From assembly GCF_014636235.1 (NCBI RefSeq), contig NZ_BMDZ01000008.1:43232-107231 (forward strand): a stretch of 64,000 nucleotides of DNA. The letters run 5' to 3'. The notes below the pieces were generated by a model that ran no database searches, was not told the DNA's origin, and was given only the letters and a program-made list of their open reading frames with translations. The position numbers were made by a program, and so were the translations under genes. Positions within the stretch are counted from its first letter, which is position 1; every line of letters starts with the position of its first letter. This document shows positions 1 to 8,261 of the stretch, in pieces. The stretch comes from Tistrella bauzanensis. Lineage in GTDB: Bacteria; Pseudomonadota; Alphaproteobacteria; Tistrellales; Tistrellaceae.

Positions 1-627
1 CAGCGGCCGGGTCGCCTTCATCCGCGCCAGGCTGACACCCAGCGTGATCAGCATCAGGGGAATGGTGAAGCCGCCGATCAGATGGGTGGTGTTGGCCAGG
101 AACAGCGGCGCGTGCAACTCGCCCAGCACGAAGATCAGCGCCACCACCACCGACCAGGGCGCCGGCTGGCGCAGCAGGAAGCGCCCGGCGCTCTGGCCCG
201 ACAGCACCCAGGCGCCGATGGTGAACTGGGACACGGCCGAGACCGCGAAGAAGCCGATGGCGAAGCCCAGGCCTTCCTTGCCGAAGGCGAACAGGCACAG
301 CGGCAGCCCCATATTACCGGCATTGCCATAGATCATCGGCGTCAGATAGGTCCGCCAGGGCAGGCCGGCCATGCGCAGGATCGGCCAGGCCAGCAGCCCC
401 ATGCCGACCATGGTCAAGGCCGCCGCCAGCGCGAAGGCCCCGAAGGCGTCGGGCGCGATGGTGCCGTTGGTGAGGCTTGAGAAGATCAGCGACGGCACGC
501 CGACATTGGTCACCAGATTGGTGATGAAGCCGGTGTCGTATGGCTGTTTGAACACCCGGATCCAGCTGAAGCCGATGGCGGCGCAGATCAGGATAGGGGC
601 GATGATCGTCAGCAGTTCGCCGATCAT
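1..627 (-). CDS. AEC-family (auxin efflux carrier-like) permease, C-terminus cut off by the window edge
   Basis: Reading the minus strand from the ATG at 625-627 gives 209 uninterrupted codons that run off the left edge. The protein opens MIGELLTIIAPILICAAIGF and alternates hydrophobic helices with short loops. It carries the Asn/Gly-rich segment TNVGVPSLIFSSL and a second MIYGNAGNMGLPL motif, the paired features of the AEC/bile-acid-transporter fold. Family members are inner-membrane permeases for small organic anions such as malate or malonate; the substrate cannot be told here. It lies 31 bp downstream of the CorC-like gene on the same strand and may be its last operon partner. About a third of the usual ~310 residues is missing. 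Confidence 0.85.
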   Translation of the reverse strand, partial: MIGELLTIIAPILICAAIGFSWIRVFKQPYDTGFITNLVTNVGVPSLIFSSLTNGTIAPDAFGAFALAAALTMVGMGLLAWPILRMAGLPWRTYLTPMIYGNAGNMGLPLCLFAFGKEGLGFAIGFFAVSAVSQFTIGAWVLSGQSAGRFLLRQPAPWSVVVALIFVLGELHAPLFLANTTHLIGGFTIPLMLITLGVSLARMKATRPL

Positions 628-658
628 CCAGGGCCTCGCTGTCGCTGATCGGGTGTGG

Positions 659-1978
659 TCATGACCGGTCGGGATGCCGGCCGGCGGGACGCTGGGCAAG
701 GGCGGTTTCATCGGCCGCGTGCAGGCGCAGCTTGGTGATCCGGTTGCGGTGCCGGCGCAGCACCTCGGCCTCGATGCCGGCGATGCGGAAGCGCTGGCCG
801 ACCTCGGGGATCAGCATGGCCTCGTGAATGATCAGCCCGGCGATGGTGGCGGCCTCGTCATCGGGCAGGCGCCAGCCGGTCTCGCGGTTGATGTCGCGGA
901 TGGTCACCGTACCGTCGACCAGCAGGCTGTCATCGGGCTGGCGCTCCAGCCCCTCGATCGCGATGTCATGCTCGTCGACGATCTCGCCCACGATCTCTTC
1001 CAGGATGTCTTCCAGCGTCACCAGCCCCTGGATGGTGCCGTATTCGTCGATCACCAGCGCGAAATGGGCATGGCGCTGGCGGAAGGCGTGCAACTGGTCG
1101 TGCAGGGTGGTGCTGTCGGGAATGAACCAGGGTGTGCGGGCAAGGCTCGCCACGTCGATCCGCGCTGGGTCGCCCCCGGCCTGGGTCAAGGCCCGCAGCA
1201 TGTCCTTGGCATGCAGCACGCCCACGATGTTGTCGGGCTCGCCGCGCCACATCGGCAGCCGGGTATGGGGGCTTGTTGTCACCTGGGAAAGGATGGCCGA
1301 CGGTGCCAGATCGGCATCGATCGTGGTCATCTGGCGGCGATGCACCATGATCTCGCCCACGGTCAGGTCGGCCAGATCCAGGATGCTCGCCAGCATTTCC
1401 TTTTCGGTGCGGGTCTCGGCATCGGTGGCCTCGGGGTCGTCATACATCCGGATCGCGCCGCGCAGATCATCGGCCGACACCATCATCTTGTCGTTGTCGA
1501 GCCGGATGCCGAAGATCCGCGCGATGCCGCGCACCAGCAGGCCGATCACCCGTGAGAACGGCCCCAGCACCCGCACGGTCATCGTCAGCGGTCCCGACAA
1601 GGTCAGGGCCAGACGGTCGGGATAGTGCAGCGCGATGGTCTTGGGCAGGATCTCGGCGAAGATCAGCAGCAGCAGGGTCATGCCCAGCGTGGCGATGGCG
1701 ACGCCGGCATCGCCGAACAGGGTGATCAGGGCGCTGGTGGCCAGAGACGAGGCCAGGATGTTGACGGCGTTGTTGCCGAGCAGGATCGACCCGATCAGCG
1801 TTTCGCGTTTCGCGGTCAGGGCCTCGACGCGGCGGGCGCGGATATCGCCCTCATCGGCCCGTTGGTGCATGCGGGTGCGCGAGGCTGCGGTCAGCGCGGT
1901 CTCGCTGCTGGAAAAGAACGCCGATGCGGCGATCAGAACCAGGATGGCGAGCAGGGACAGCCAGAGTTCGGCGGTCAT
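659..1978 (-). CDS. CNNM/CorC (HlyC/CorC) family membrane protein with CBS pair
   Basis: 439 residues. The N-terminal half is a CNNM (DUF21) transmembrane domain: a first helix at about residues 5-24, the FFSSSETALTAAS motif typical of the family, then further helices to about residue 150. A cytoplasmic CBS-domain pair follows at about 205-335 (MVHRRQMTTIDAD, then LVIDEYGTIQGLVTLEDILEEIVG), and a CorC/HlyC C-terminal domain ends the protein. Family members are implicated in Mg2+/Co2+ efflux or homeostasis at the inner membrane; the old haemolysin label is not informative. It follows aroB by 40 bp on the same strand, a common alphaproteobacterial aroK-aroB-corC arrangement. Confidence 0.9.
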   Translation of the reverse strand: MTAELWLSLLAILVLIAASAFFSSSETALTAASRTRMHQRADEGDIRARRVEALTAKRETLIGSILLGNNAVNILASSLATSALITLFGDAGVAIATLGMTLLLLIFAEILPKTIALHYPDRLALTLSGPLTMTVRVLGPFSRVIGLLVRGIARIFGIRLDNDKMMVSADDLRGAIRMYDDPEATDAETRTEKEMLASILDLADLTVGEIMVHRRQMTTIDADLAPSAILSQVTTSPHTRLPMWRGEPDNIVGVLHAKDMLRALTQAGGDPARIDVASLARTPWFIPDSTTLHDQLHAFRQRHAHFALVIDEYGTIQGLVTLEDILEEIVGEIVDEHDIAIEGLERQPDDSLLVDGTVTIRDINRETGWRLPDDEAATIAGLIIHEAMLIPEVGQRFRIAGIEAEVLRRHRNRITKLRLHAADETALAQRPAGRHPDRS

Positions 1979-2018
1979 CGGCGGGTGGGTCTCTCTCCCG
2001 GTCGGAACATCGGCCGGA

Positions 2019-3254
2019 TCATCCGGCCGACACTATCTGGGGGCTGGCGTCTGACGTGTCTGCGTCCGTGCGGCCGGCCAGCACATCGCCGATCAGGGTC
2101 GCGACCTCGGCCGGCGCCACATCGTCGGCGATGAAGCTCCGGCCGATGCCGCGTGCCAGAATATAGCGCACACGGCCTTCGCGAGCCTTCTTGTCCTGGG
2201 CGATGGGGGCCATCAGCCCGTCGACCGTCCAGGTCACCCCGGTGACGTCCCGCGGGCGGACCGGCAGGCCGGCGGCGGCCAGATGCCGGGTCAGCCGCTC
2301 CAGATCGGCTGCCGGGCACAGGCCCCGGCGCACCGACAGCCGGAAGGCCAGAACCATGCCGATGGCCACCGCCTCGCCATGCAGCAGCCGGCCGTCATAG
2401 CCGGCGACCGCCTCGAAGGCATGGCCGAAGGTGTGCCCCAGATTGAGCAGGGCGCGCTGGCCGGTTTCGGTTTCGTCGGCGGCGACGATCCGCGCCTTGG
2501 CGGCGCAGGACCGGGCGACCGCCTGATCGCGGGCGCCGCCGGCCGTGCTCAGCACCTCGGTGCCCCGGGTCTCAAGCCAGTCGAAGAACGGCGCATCGTC
2601 GATGGCGCCGTATTTCACCACCTCGGCATAACCGGCGCGGAGTTCGCGGGCGGGCAGGGTGGACAGAAGATCGGTATCGGCAATCACCACCGCCGGCTGA
2701 TGGAAGGCGCCGATCAGGTTCTTGCCATGGGGGGTATTGATGCCGGTCTTGCCGCCGACCGAGCTGTCGACCTGGGCCAGCAGGGTGGTCGGCACCTGTA
2801 CGAAGCAGGTGCCGCGGCGCAGCACGGCGGCGGCGAAGCCCGACAGGTCGCCAACCACGCCGCCACCCAGCGCGATCACCGGCTGGCCACGCTCGATGCC
2901 GCTTGCCAGCAGCCGGTCCAGCAGGCGTTCCAGCTCGCCGAACCGTTTGGTGCCCTCGCCCGGCGGCAGGATGATCGCCTGATGGTCGATGCCGGCATCG
3001 TCGAGGGCGGTGCGCAAGCGGGCCAGATGATGGGTGGCCACCGTCTCGTCGGTCACCACCGCGGCGCGGCGGGCGCCGGTCAGATCGCGCACCAGCCGGC
3101 CGGTCGCGGCCAGCACGCCGCCGCCGACCATGATGTCATAGGCGCGGTCGCCCAGCGGCACATGCACCCGCCGCGCCGGCGCGGCGATGCCGGGGATCGT
3201 GACCAGATCACCGGTGGGTGGCAGAGAGGCGATGGCGGATGCGGCGGCGGTCAT
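2019..3254 (-). CDS. aroB: 3-dehydroquinate synthase
   Basis: 411 residues, a little longer than the usual 360-380. It converts DAHP to 3-dehydroquinate, the second step of the shikimate pathway, in the cytoplasm with NAD and a divalent metal. The NAD-binding GGGVVGDLSGFAA motif, the QVPTTLLAQVDSSVGGKTGIN block and metal-ligand segments (EVVKYGAI, LNLGHTFGHAFE, LHGEAVAIGM) are all present. The first ~25 residues before VHVPLGDRAYDI are extra. It is transcribed behind aroK (58 bp gap) and ahead of the CorC-like gene. Confidence 0.96.
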   Translation of the reverse strand: MTAAASAIASLPPTGDLVTIPGIAAPARRVHVPLGDRAYDIMVGGGVLAATGRLVRDLTGARRAAVVTDETVATHHLARLRTALDDAGIDHQAIILPPGEGTKRFGELERLLDRLLASGIERGQPVIALGGGVVGDLSGFAAAVLRRGTCFVQVPTTLLAQVDSSVGGKTGINTPHGKNLIGAFHQPAVVIADTDLLSTLPARELRAGYAEVVKYGAIDDAPFFDWLETRGTEVLSTAGGARDQAVARSCAAKARIVAADETETGQRALLNLGHTFGHAFEAVAGYDGRLLHGEAVAIGMVLAFRLSVRRGLCPAADLERLTRHLAAAGLPVRPRDVTGVTWTVDGLMAPIAQDKKAREGRVRYILARGIGRSFIADDVAPAEVATLIGDVLAGRTDADTSDASPQIVSAG

Positions 3255-3312
3255 CGGCGGATCTGGCTCCGGGGTCGCGGGGTGAAGGCGGGGATGGTGG
3301 TCGGGCCGGGGA

Positions 3313-4107
3313 TCATTGCGGCGCCGCCGGATCGGTATCGGGAGAGGTGGTGCTGGCGGCGCCCCCCTGCGGGCGGGGACGTTTGGTGGCGGTCAGGGCC
3401 GGCCAGGTCCTGGACAGCAGGGCGATGATGGCATCCACCGCCACCTCATGCGGTGCGTCGGTGCTGTCGATCGACAGGTCCGCCGTGGCATAGACCGGAT
3501 GGCGTTCGGCCACCAGCCGTTCCAGAGTCGCCATGGCGTCGCCTTCAGCGATCAATGGCCGGGTGTGGCGGCGTTTCATCACCCGTCTGGCGATCACCGC
3601 CACATCCGCGCGCAGCCAGATCGACACGCCATCGGCGGCGATGCGGGCGCGGGTTTCCTCGTCCATGAAGGCCCCGCCGCCGGTGGCGACGATCCGCGGC
3701 TTTTCATCCAGCAGCCGGGCCAGCACGCGGCGTTCCCCGCGGCGGAATTCGGCTTCGCCATACAGCCTGAAGATCTCGGGGATCGGCAGCCCGGCCGCCT
3801 TTTCGATTTCCGTGTCGGCATCGACGAAATCGATGCCCAGTCGCTGGGCCAACCGGCGGCCGACACTGCTTTTGCCGACCCCCATCAGGCCGACCAGAAC
3901 GATGGACCGGTTGATCAGCCGGCGGTCGAAGACCGGCCTGCCGGCGCGTCCGGGGTTGCCCGACCCGGTCGGCGTGGCGTCACGGTCATCCGGATTGGCA
4001 TCGTCATCCGGATTGGCATCGTCATCCAGATCGGCATCGTCATCCGGGGTGACGTCGTCGTCCGCGGTGGCGGGGCTGTGGCTTGGCTGGCTGCTATCGT
4101 CGGTCAA
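3313..4107 (-). CDS. aroK: shikimate kinase with acidic N-terminal repeat extension
   Basis: 264 residues, against about 170-200 for the family. The kinase core starts near residue 67 (SIVLVGLMGVGKSS, the Walker A P-loop at about 73-81). It is followed by FVDADTEIEKAAG, the EAEFRRGERRVL shikimate-binding segment, VATGGGAFM and the lid segment RRHTRPLI. It phosphorylates shikimate at the 3-hydroxyl. The first ~60 residues are a low-complexity acidic tail built from an in-frame 18-bp repeat (D-D-D-A-N-P units), and the C-terminus adds a proline/threonine tail. No start codon lies nearer the core, so the ATG at 4105-4107 is kept. It heads the aroK-aroB-corC run. Confidence 0.93.
   Translation of the reverse strand: MTDDSSQPSHSPATADDDVTPDDDADLDDDANPDDDANPDDRDATPTGSGNPGRAGRPVFDRRLINRSIVLVGLMGVGKSSVGRRLAQRLGIDFVDADTEIEKAAGLPIPEIFRLYGEAEFRRGERRVLARLLDEKPRIVATGGGAFMDEETRARIAADGVSIWLRADVAVIARRVMKRRHTRPLIAEGDAMATLERLVAERHPVYATADLSIDSTDAPHEVAVDAIIALLSRTWPALTATKRPRPQGGAASTTSPDTDPAAPQ
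3991..4062. repeat. four tandem 18-bp units inside aroK
   Basis: Units at 3991-4008 and 4009-4026 are identical (cggattggcatcgtcatc); 4027-4044 and 4045-4062 are diverged copies. The period is a multiple of three, so the repeat adds six-residue acidic blocks to the AroK N-terminus without breaking the frame. Confidence 0.9.
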
Positions 4108-4429
4108 GATGTCGAACCGGGTTCAATCAGGGGCGGGGCCGCGCCCGTTCTGGAAGGCTGACGGCGGCGGAACGGCAGGATGCCGACGAAGCGCCCCACC
4201 GGCGGACAGGGTGGGGATGCCGGCAGGCGGAGGCGATGCCACAGCACGACCGGCCACGGCCCTCCGGTGTCGAGTTGAAACCCGGATGGCGAACCGATAG
4301 GCTGCGGAACGCGCGGTGACACGCGGCCAGGCTGGAAATAAAGCACAGGTCCGGCCGTCGCGGCAATCGCGGAGGCCGGGGAGACGATCCCCGGCGGTCC
4401 CACTTCCCCCCCGATGCGAGGCGCCAGGC
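4108..4429. other. divergent intergenic region between aroK and the xerD operon
   Basis: No convincing gene is seen in these 322 bases; the open frames on both strands lack recognisable content. A weak plus-strand promoter candidate is TTGAAA (4275-4280), a 17-base spacer and TAGGCT (4298-4303). An aroK promoter on the other strand was not identified. Confidence 0.4.
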
Positions 4430-4564
4430 GTGCTGATCCGCTTCATTCTGATCCTGCTTCTCGTCGCCATCCTGGGTGGCGGCGCCTTCCTCATGACCTT
4501 CGACATGCCGGCGCCGGTGCGCTCGGTCGAGAAGGTCGTGCCCAATGACAAGCTTGTCCGCTGA
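4430..4564 (+). CDS. small single-pass membrane protein (44 residues)
   Basis: Starts with GTG at 4430, preceded by a GAGG ribosome-binding site 9 bases upstream. The protein begins with about 20 hydrophobic residues (LIRFILILLLVAILGGGAFL) and continues with a short polar periplasmic tail (DMPAPVRSVEKVVPNDK). The length, one helix and PAPVRSVEKVVPN-like tail recall small conserved proteins that I remember beside xerD in other Rhodospirillales; this was not checked. It overlaps the next gene by 20 bases, so the two are probably translationally coupled. Function unknown. A longer in-frame start at 4316 is possible but the upstream residues look non-coding. Confidence 0.65.
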   Translation: MLIRFILILLLVAILGGGAFLMTFDMPAPVRSVEKVVPNDKLVR

Positions 4565-6590
4565 CCGGCGCCATCCCCGCCACCGCCCGCCGCTGAACCC
4601 GGCCGGGCGGCCCCTGCATGTGATCCTGGCCCTGTTGATGGCCGGTGGGGGGATGGCCGGGGGCGTGCTGGCGGCGATGCCTGTTGCGGCGCAGCCTCTG
4701 CGTCTGGTGCCGGACGCGCCCGCGGATGAACCGGCAGCCGACGGGCGGTCGGCGCCGCCCTCGCGCGCGATTTTGCCGGCACCATCGGTGCAGGTGCGCC
4801 CGCCTGCCCTGTCGGGAGCTCCGGTCGCGACACCGCCGCCGGTGACCCCGCCGCGCGTGCTTGCCACGCCGCCGCCGGCGCGACCGGCTGCACCGCCTCT
4901 TCCACCGCCTCCACCGCCACCTCCGCCACCGCCACCGCCACCGCCACCGCTTCCGCCACCCCCGGCGCCTCCCGCTGCGCCCGCCGCGCCGGTTGCGACC
5001 GAAACGGTGCCGGATGGTGATGATGATGGCGATCCGGTGCCGGCCGATCTGTGGCAGGGCAGCACTGCCGCGCGGATCGATGTCGCGCTGGCGGGGCTGA
5101 CCGGTCAGGCGCCCTGGGCCACGGCGCGCGGGGTGCTGCGCGATCTGCTGGCGACGGAGGGGCCGGCCCCGGCCGGGGCAGATGCCGGCCGGTTCGCCGA
5201 CCGCCGCGCCGCCGCTCTGCTGGCCCTGGGAGATGCGCGCGCGGCGGTGGCTGTGGCCGATGCGGCCGGCCATCCGCCCCCCGATGGCGCCCTGCTGCTG
5301 GCGGGCGACGAGGCGCGGGCCTGTGCGCCGGTGCTGCCTGCGACCGCAGCCGGCGGCGCGATCGCCATATCGACGGCGGCCGAGACCCGGCGCACGCCAC
5401 CGGCTTCCGATGCGGAGGCGGCCGTGCTGGCCTGTCACCTGCTGTCGGCGGGTGATGCTGCCCTGCCGGCCGGGCTGGTGTCGGCCGCGGGTGCCATATC
5501 GGGCGTGGTTGCGCGGGCGGCCGTCACGGCCGGCCCGGTCGTGATCGACGATCTTGACCCGGCGATGCTGACCCCGGCGGATCTGGCTGTGCTGGCCCGG
5601 CGCGGGATCAGCGCCGATGCGTCGGCCGACGGCGTTGCCGCACTGGCGGCGGGGCTGGATGATGCCGGTCTGTTGCGGTTGGCCGGCGCCGGGACGGTAT
5701 CGCCCTTCCACCGGCTGGTGCTGATCGAGGCGGCGGCGACGCGCGGGTTGATCGCGCCTGAGCGGCTGGCCGGCGGATGGCTCGCGGCGGCTGCGGCCGA
5801 ACGCAGTGCCGCCCTGTCGGGTGCGGCCCGTGCCGGCGAGGCGCGGCCTGAACGGCTCCGGGCGCGGCAGTTCGCCGCCGCCGCCGCTGAGCGCAACCCG
5901 GCGGCGCGACTGTTCGGCATCGCCACGCTGGTGCGTGCCGCCGCCGGTGCCGATCCGCTGCTGACCGCCGCCGCCGCCGGCGCGACGGCGCCGCTGCTGG
6001 ACCCGGCGGTGATCCGCAGGCTCGACCCCGACAGCCGGATCGACGCCGCACGGCTGGCGCTGGCGGGAGGCGCGGTCGATGCAGCGGCCGCGATGCTGGG
6101 GGCGGCGGAAGACCGGCCGGCGGCGCTGACGGCGGCGCTGACCGATGATGGCGAGTTCACCGCGCTGGCCTTGGTGGCCTTCGAGGATGCCGGCGCCGTG
6201 CTGGGGGTGGATGTTTCCCGCCTGGACATGGGCCCCTGGCTTGGCGGTCTGGCCGGGCCGGCGCGCGAGGTCGCGACCGCGGCCATCGGCTTGTTCGCAC
6301 CCGAGGCCTTGCCGCTGCCGGCCCCTGATGCCGGGGTGATCGAGGGTGCGATGACCCCCGTGCCGGCGGTGTGGTTCGCGCTGCGTGCCGCGGCCGATGG
6401 CGGCCGGCTGGGCGAAACCGCCGCCCTGGCGCTGATGCTGCTGGAAGCGCGGCCCGAGGCCGGCGCCATCGGTATCGCTGGCGGGCTGGAAGGCCTGCGG
6501 CTGGCGGGGCTGGATACCGAGGCCCGCCGGCTGGCGGTGGAGATGATGATTGCGGCCGGCGCCATATCGGGCCTGGCGCCGGGGGTATGA
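4545..6590 (+). CDS. exported or membrane-anchored proline-rich protein of unknown function
   Basis: 681 residues. A hydrophobic segment at about 25-45 (VILALLMAGGGMAGGVLAAM, then an AQP-like cleavage site) looks like a signal peptide with a long n-region. A linker with an almost pure proline run follows at about residues 110-145. The rest is an alanine-rich, probably helical repeat-like domain (ALLALGDARAAVAVADAAG, ALALMLLEARPEAG) that reminds me of TPR-type solenoids, without a recognised signature. It is co-transcribed with the 44-residue protein and with xerD, whose ATG overlaps its stop. A 713-codon frame on the opposite strand is judged a GC-rich shadow. Similar proteins occur upstream of xerD in related genera as far as I recall. 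Confidence 0.75.
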   Translation: MTSLSADRRHPRHRPPLNPAGRPLHVILALLMAGGGMAGGVLAAMPVAAQPLRLVPDAPADEPAADGRSAPPSRAILPAPSVQVRPPALSGAPVATPPPVTPPRVLATPPPARPAAPPLPPPPPPPPPPPPPPPPLPPPPAPPAAPAAPVATETVPDGDDDGDPVPADLWQGSTAARIDVALAGLTGQAPWATARGVLRDLLATEGPAPAGADAGRFADRRAAALLALGDARAAVAVADAAGHPPPDGALLLAGDEARACAPVLPATAAGGAIAISTAAETRRTPPASDAEAAVLACHLLSAGDAALPAGLVSAAGAISGVVARAAVTAGPVVIDDLDPAMLTPADLAVLARRGISADASADGVAALAAGLDDAGLLRLAGAGTVSPFHRLVLIEAAATRGLIAPERLAGGWLAAAAAERSAALSGAARAGEARPERLRARQFAAAAAERNPAARLFGIATLVRAAAGADPLLTAAAAGATAPLLDPAVIRRLDPDSRIDAARLALAGGAVDAAAAMLGAAEDRPAALTAALTDDGEFTALALVAFEDAGAVLGVDVSRLDMGPWLGGLAGPAREVATAAIGLFAPEALPLPAPDAGVIEGAMTPVPAVWFALRAAADGGRLGETAALALMLLEARPEAGAIGIAGGLEGLRLAGLDTEARRLAVEMMIAAGAISGLAPGV

Positions 6591-7621
6591 GCATGCAGGC
6601 GCCGGATGACGGCCCGGAGGGCCCCGTTCCATCGGACGGCCCTCCCCCCACAGAGCCTCCCCCCACAGAGCCTTCCCCCACAGAGAAGCCTGCGCCGCTG
6701 GCCGCCGACCGGCTGCGGATCGAGGCCTTTCTTGAAATGCTGGGCGCGGAAGGCGGCGTCGCCGACAATACGCTGATCGCCTATGCGACCGATCTGGCCG
6801 ATGCCGCGATCACCCTGAAACCCGAAGGGGGGCTTGCCACCGCCGGCGCCGACGGGCTGTCACGCTATCTGGCGGCGCTGGAAGCGCGCGGTCTGGCGCC
6901 CTGGACCCAGGCGCGGCGGCTATCGGCGCTGCGGCGGTTCTTCCGGTTCATGGTCAGCGATGGCCGCAGACCCGACCAGCCGACCGACCGGCTGGACGCG
7001 CCACGCCGCCACCGGCCGCTGCCACGGATGCTGTCGGAAGACGATGTCGACCGGCTGATCAATGCCGCCCATGCCATGGAAGGCCCGGAAGGCCGCCGGC
7101 TGGCCGCGATCGTGGAACTGCTCTATGCCACCGGCCTGCGGGTGTCGGAACTGGTGACGCTGCCGGCCGCTGCCCTGATCCGCGACCCGCGGGTGCTGAT
7201 GGTGCGCGGCAAGGGCGGGCGCGACCGGATCGTGCCGCTGGGCGCGCCGGCCCGTGCGGCGGCGGCGGCCTATCTGGCGGTGCGTGGCGTGTTTCTGCCC
7301 GCCGATCGCAAGGCCCAGAGCTTTCTGTTCCCGTCCCGCGCCGCCGAGGGGCACCTGACCCGGCAGCGGATCGGCCAGTTGCTGAAGGCGCTGGCGCTGG
7401 ATGCCGGCATCGCGCCCGAGCGGGTGTCGCCGCATGTCCTGCGCCACGCCTTTGCCAGCCATCTGTTGAGCGGCGGCGCCGATCTGCGGGTGGTGCAGCA
7501 ATTGCTGGGCCATGCCGACATCACCACCACCCAGATCTATACCCATGTTCTGGATGCCGATCTGCGCCGGGCGATCGAGCGCGCCCATCCGCTGGCGGGC
7601 GCGGGCCGCCCGGGCGGGTAA
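6587..7621 (+). CDS. xerD: site-specific tyrosine recombinase XerD
   Basis: 344 residues. The ATG at 6587 overlaps the previous stop (ATGA), which fixes the start. Residues ~1-35 are a Pro/Thr/Glu tail encoded by three 15-bp repeats. The SAM-like core-binding domain then begins (IEAFLEMLGAEGGVADNTLIAYATDL), followed by the catalytic domain with the Arg of ATGLRVSELV, the His-x-x-Arg of HVLRHAFASHLL, the LLGHADITTTQIY block and the nucleophilic Tyr. With XerC it resolves chromosome dimers at dif near the FtsK-bearing septum. The partner gene xerC is also in this window (41621-42736). Confidence 0.95.
   Translation: MSMQAPDDGPEGPVPSDGPPPTEPPPTEPSPTEKPAPLAADRLRIEAFLEMLGAEGGVADNTLIAYATDLADAAITLKPEGGLATAGADGLSRYLAALEARGLAPWTQARRLSALRRFFRFMVSDGRRPDQPTDRLDAPRRHRPLPRMLSEDDVDRLINAAHAMEGPEGRRLAAIVELLYATGLRVSELVTLPAAALIRDPRVLMVRGKGGRDRIVPLGAPARAAAAAYLAVRGVFLPADRKAQSFLFPSRAAEGHLTRQRIGQLLKALALDAGIAPERVSPHVLRHAFASHLLSGGADLRVVQQLLGHADITTTQIYTHVLDADLRRAIERAHPLAGAGRPGG
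6641..6685. repeat. three tandem 15-bp units at the 5' end of xerD
   Basis: Copies cctccccccacagag at 6641-6655 and 6656-6670 and a variant at 6671-6685 encode P-P-T-E-P blocks in the XerD N-terminal tail. The reading frame is maintained. Confidence 0.85.
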
Positions 7622-7652
7622 GGACGGGCGGGTAAGGGCGGGCGGCAGGCCA

Positions 7653-8261
7653 TTACGGGTCGCCGGGTGAGGGCGCCCCCAGACGGATGATGTCGATGCG
7701 ATAGCCGTTGCCCGGCCGGGCGTCGAGGTTCTGCACGGCGATCTTGCCGGTGATGGCATCGATGAAGGCCGCCGCCGCCTCGGCGCCGGGCAGGCCGTCG
7801 GGGATCGGGCCCAGATAATTGACCAGCACGCAATCGCTGTGCGGCGCGGATCGGGCGATGTGGCCGGCGAGCTGCGTGATCTCGGCCCGGTCCAGATAAT
7901 ACAGCACCTCGGACAGCACGATCAGCTCGGCGGCGCGTTGTGGCCAGTCGCGGGGCAGGTCGGCCCGCTGGAAGCGCAGGCGCGGATCGGCGCCGTGATG
8001 CCGGCGCGCGAGCCGCAATGCGACCTCGGAGACATCCAGGCCGATCAGCCGGTCGCAGCGCCCGGCAAGCCGAGCCGACAGGGCGCCGATCGAACATCCG
8101 GCCTCGATGCCCAGGCGGTAATGCTGCCGGGGCAGGGCGTCCAGCGTCGCCTGATATTTGGCTCGCTCATAGGGCGAGGTTGCCACCTGCCACGGATCGG
8201 GATCGCGGCCGTACAGCCGGTCGAAGCGGGCGGCGCGGGTGAGGTTGCCATCGTCGGTCAT
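7653..8261 (-). CDS. NodS-like SAM-dependent methyltransferase
   Basis: 202 residues from the ATG at 8259-8261, which overlaps the stop of the PIG-L gene (ATGA); a longer frame upstream is rejected. The opening RFDRLYGRDPDPWQVATSPYE followed by a class I SAM motif (GIEAGCSIGALSARLA, then LIGLDVSEVAL) is the pattern of NodS-type methyltransferases. NodS N-methylates the de-N-acetylated sugar of rhizobial Nod factors. Here it is the last gene of a four-gene overlapping cluster with a deacetylase, a flavoprotein and a glycosyltransferase. By inference it methylates an amino sugar or similar small molecule; the substrate is unknown. Confidence 0.85.
   Translation of the reverse strand: MTDDGNLTRAARFDRLYGRDPDPWQVATSPYERAKYQATLDALPRQHYRLGIEAGCSIGALSARLAGRCDRLIGLDVSEVALRLARRHHGADPRLRFQRADLPRDWPQRAAELIVLSEVLYYLDRAEITQLAGHIARSAPHSDCVLVNYLGPIPDGLPGAEAAAAFIDAITGKIAVQNLDARPGNGYRIDIIRLGAPSPGDP

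Noticed and set aside
4491-6632. 713-codon minus-strand frame opposite the proline-rich protein
   Set aside because: Arg/Gln/Gly-rich with no domain; the plus-strand frame has a signal peptide and couples to xerD.
6587-7621. XerD and XerC considered as integrases of a mobile element
   Set aside because: Both lie in the conserved housekeeping context of Xer genes, and no attachment repeats or cargo were found.
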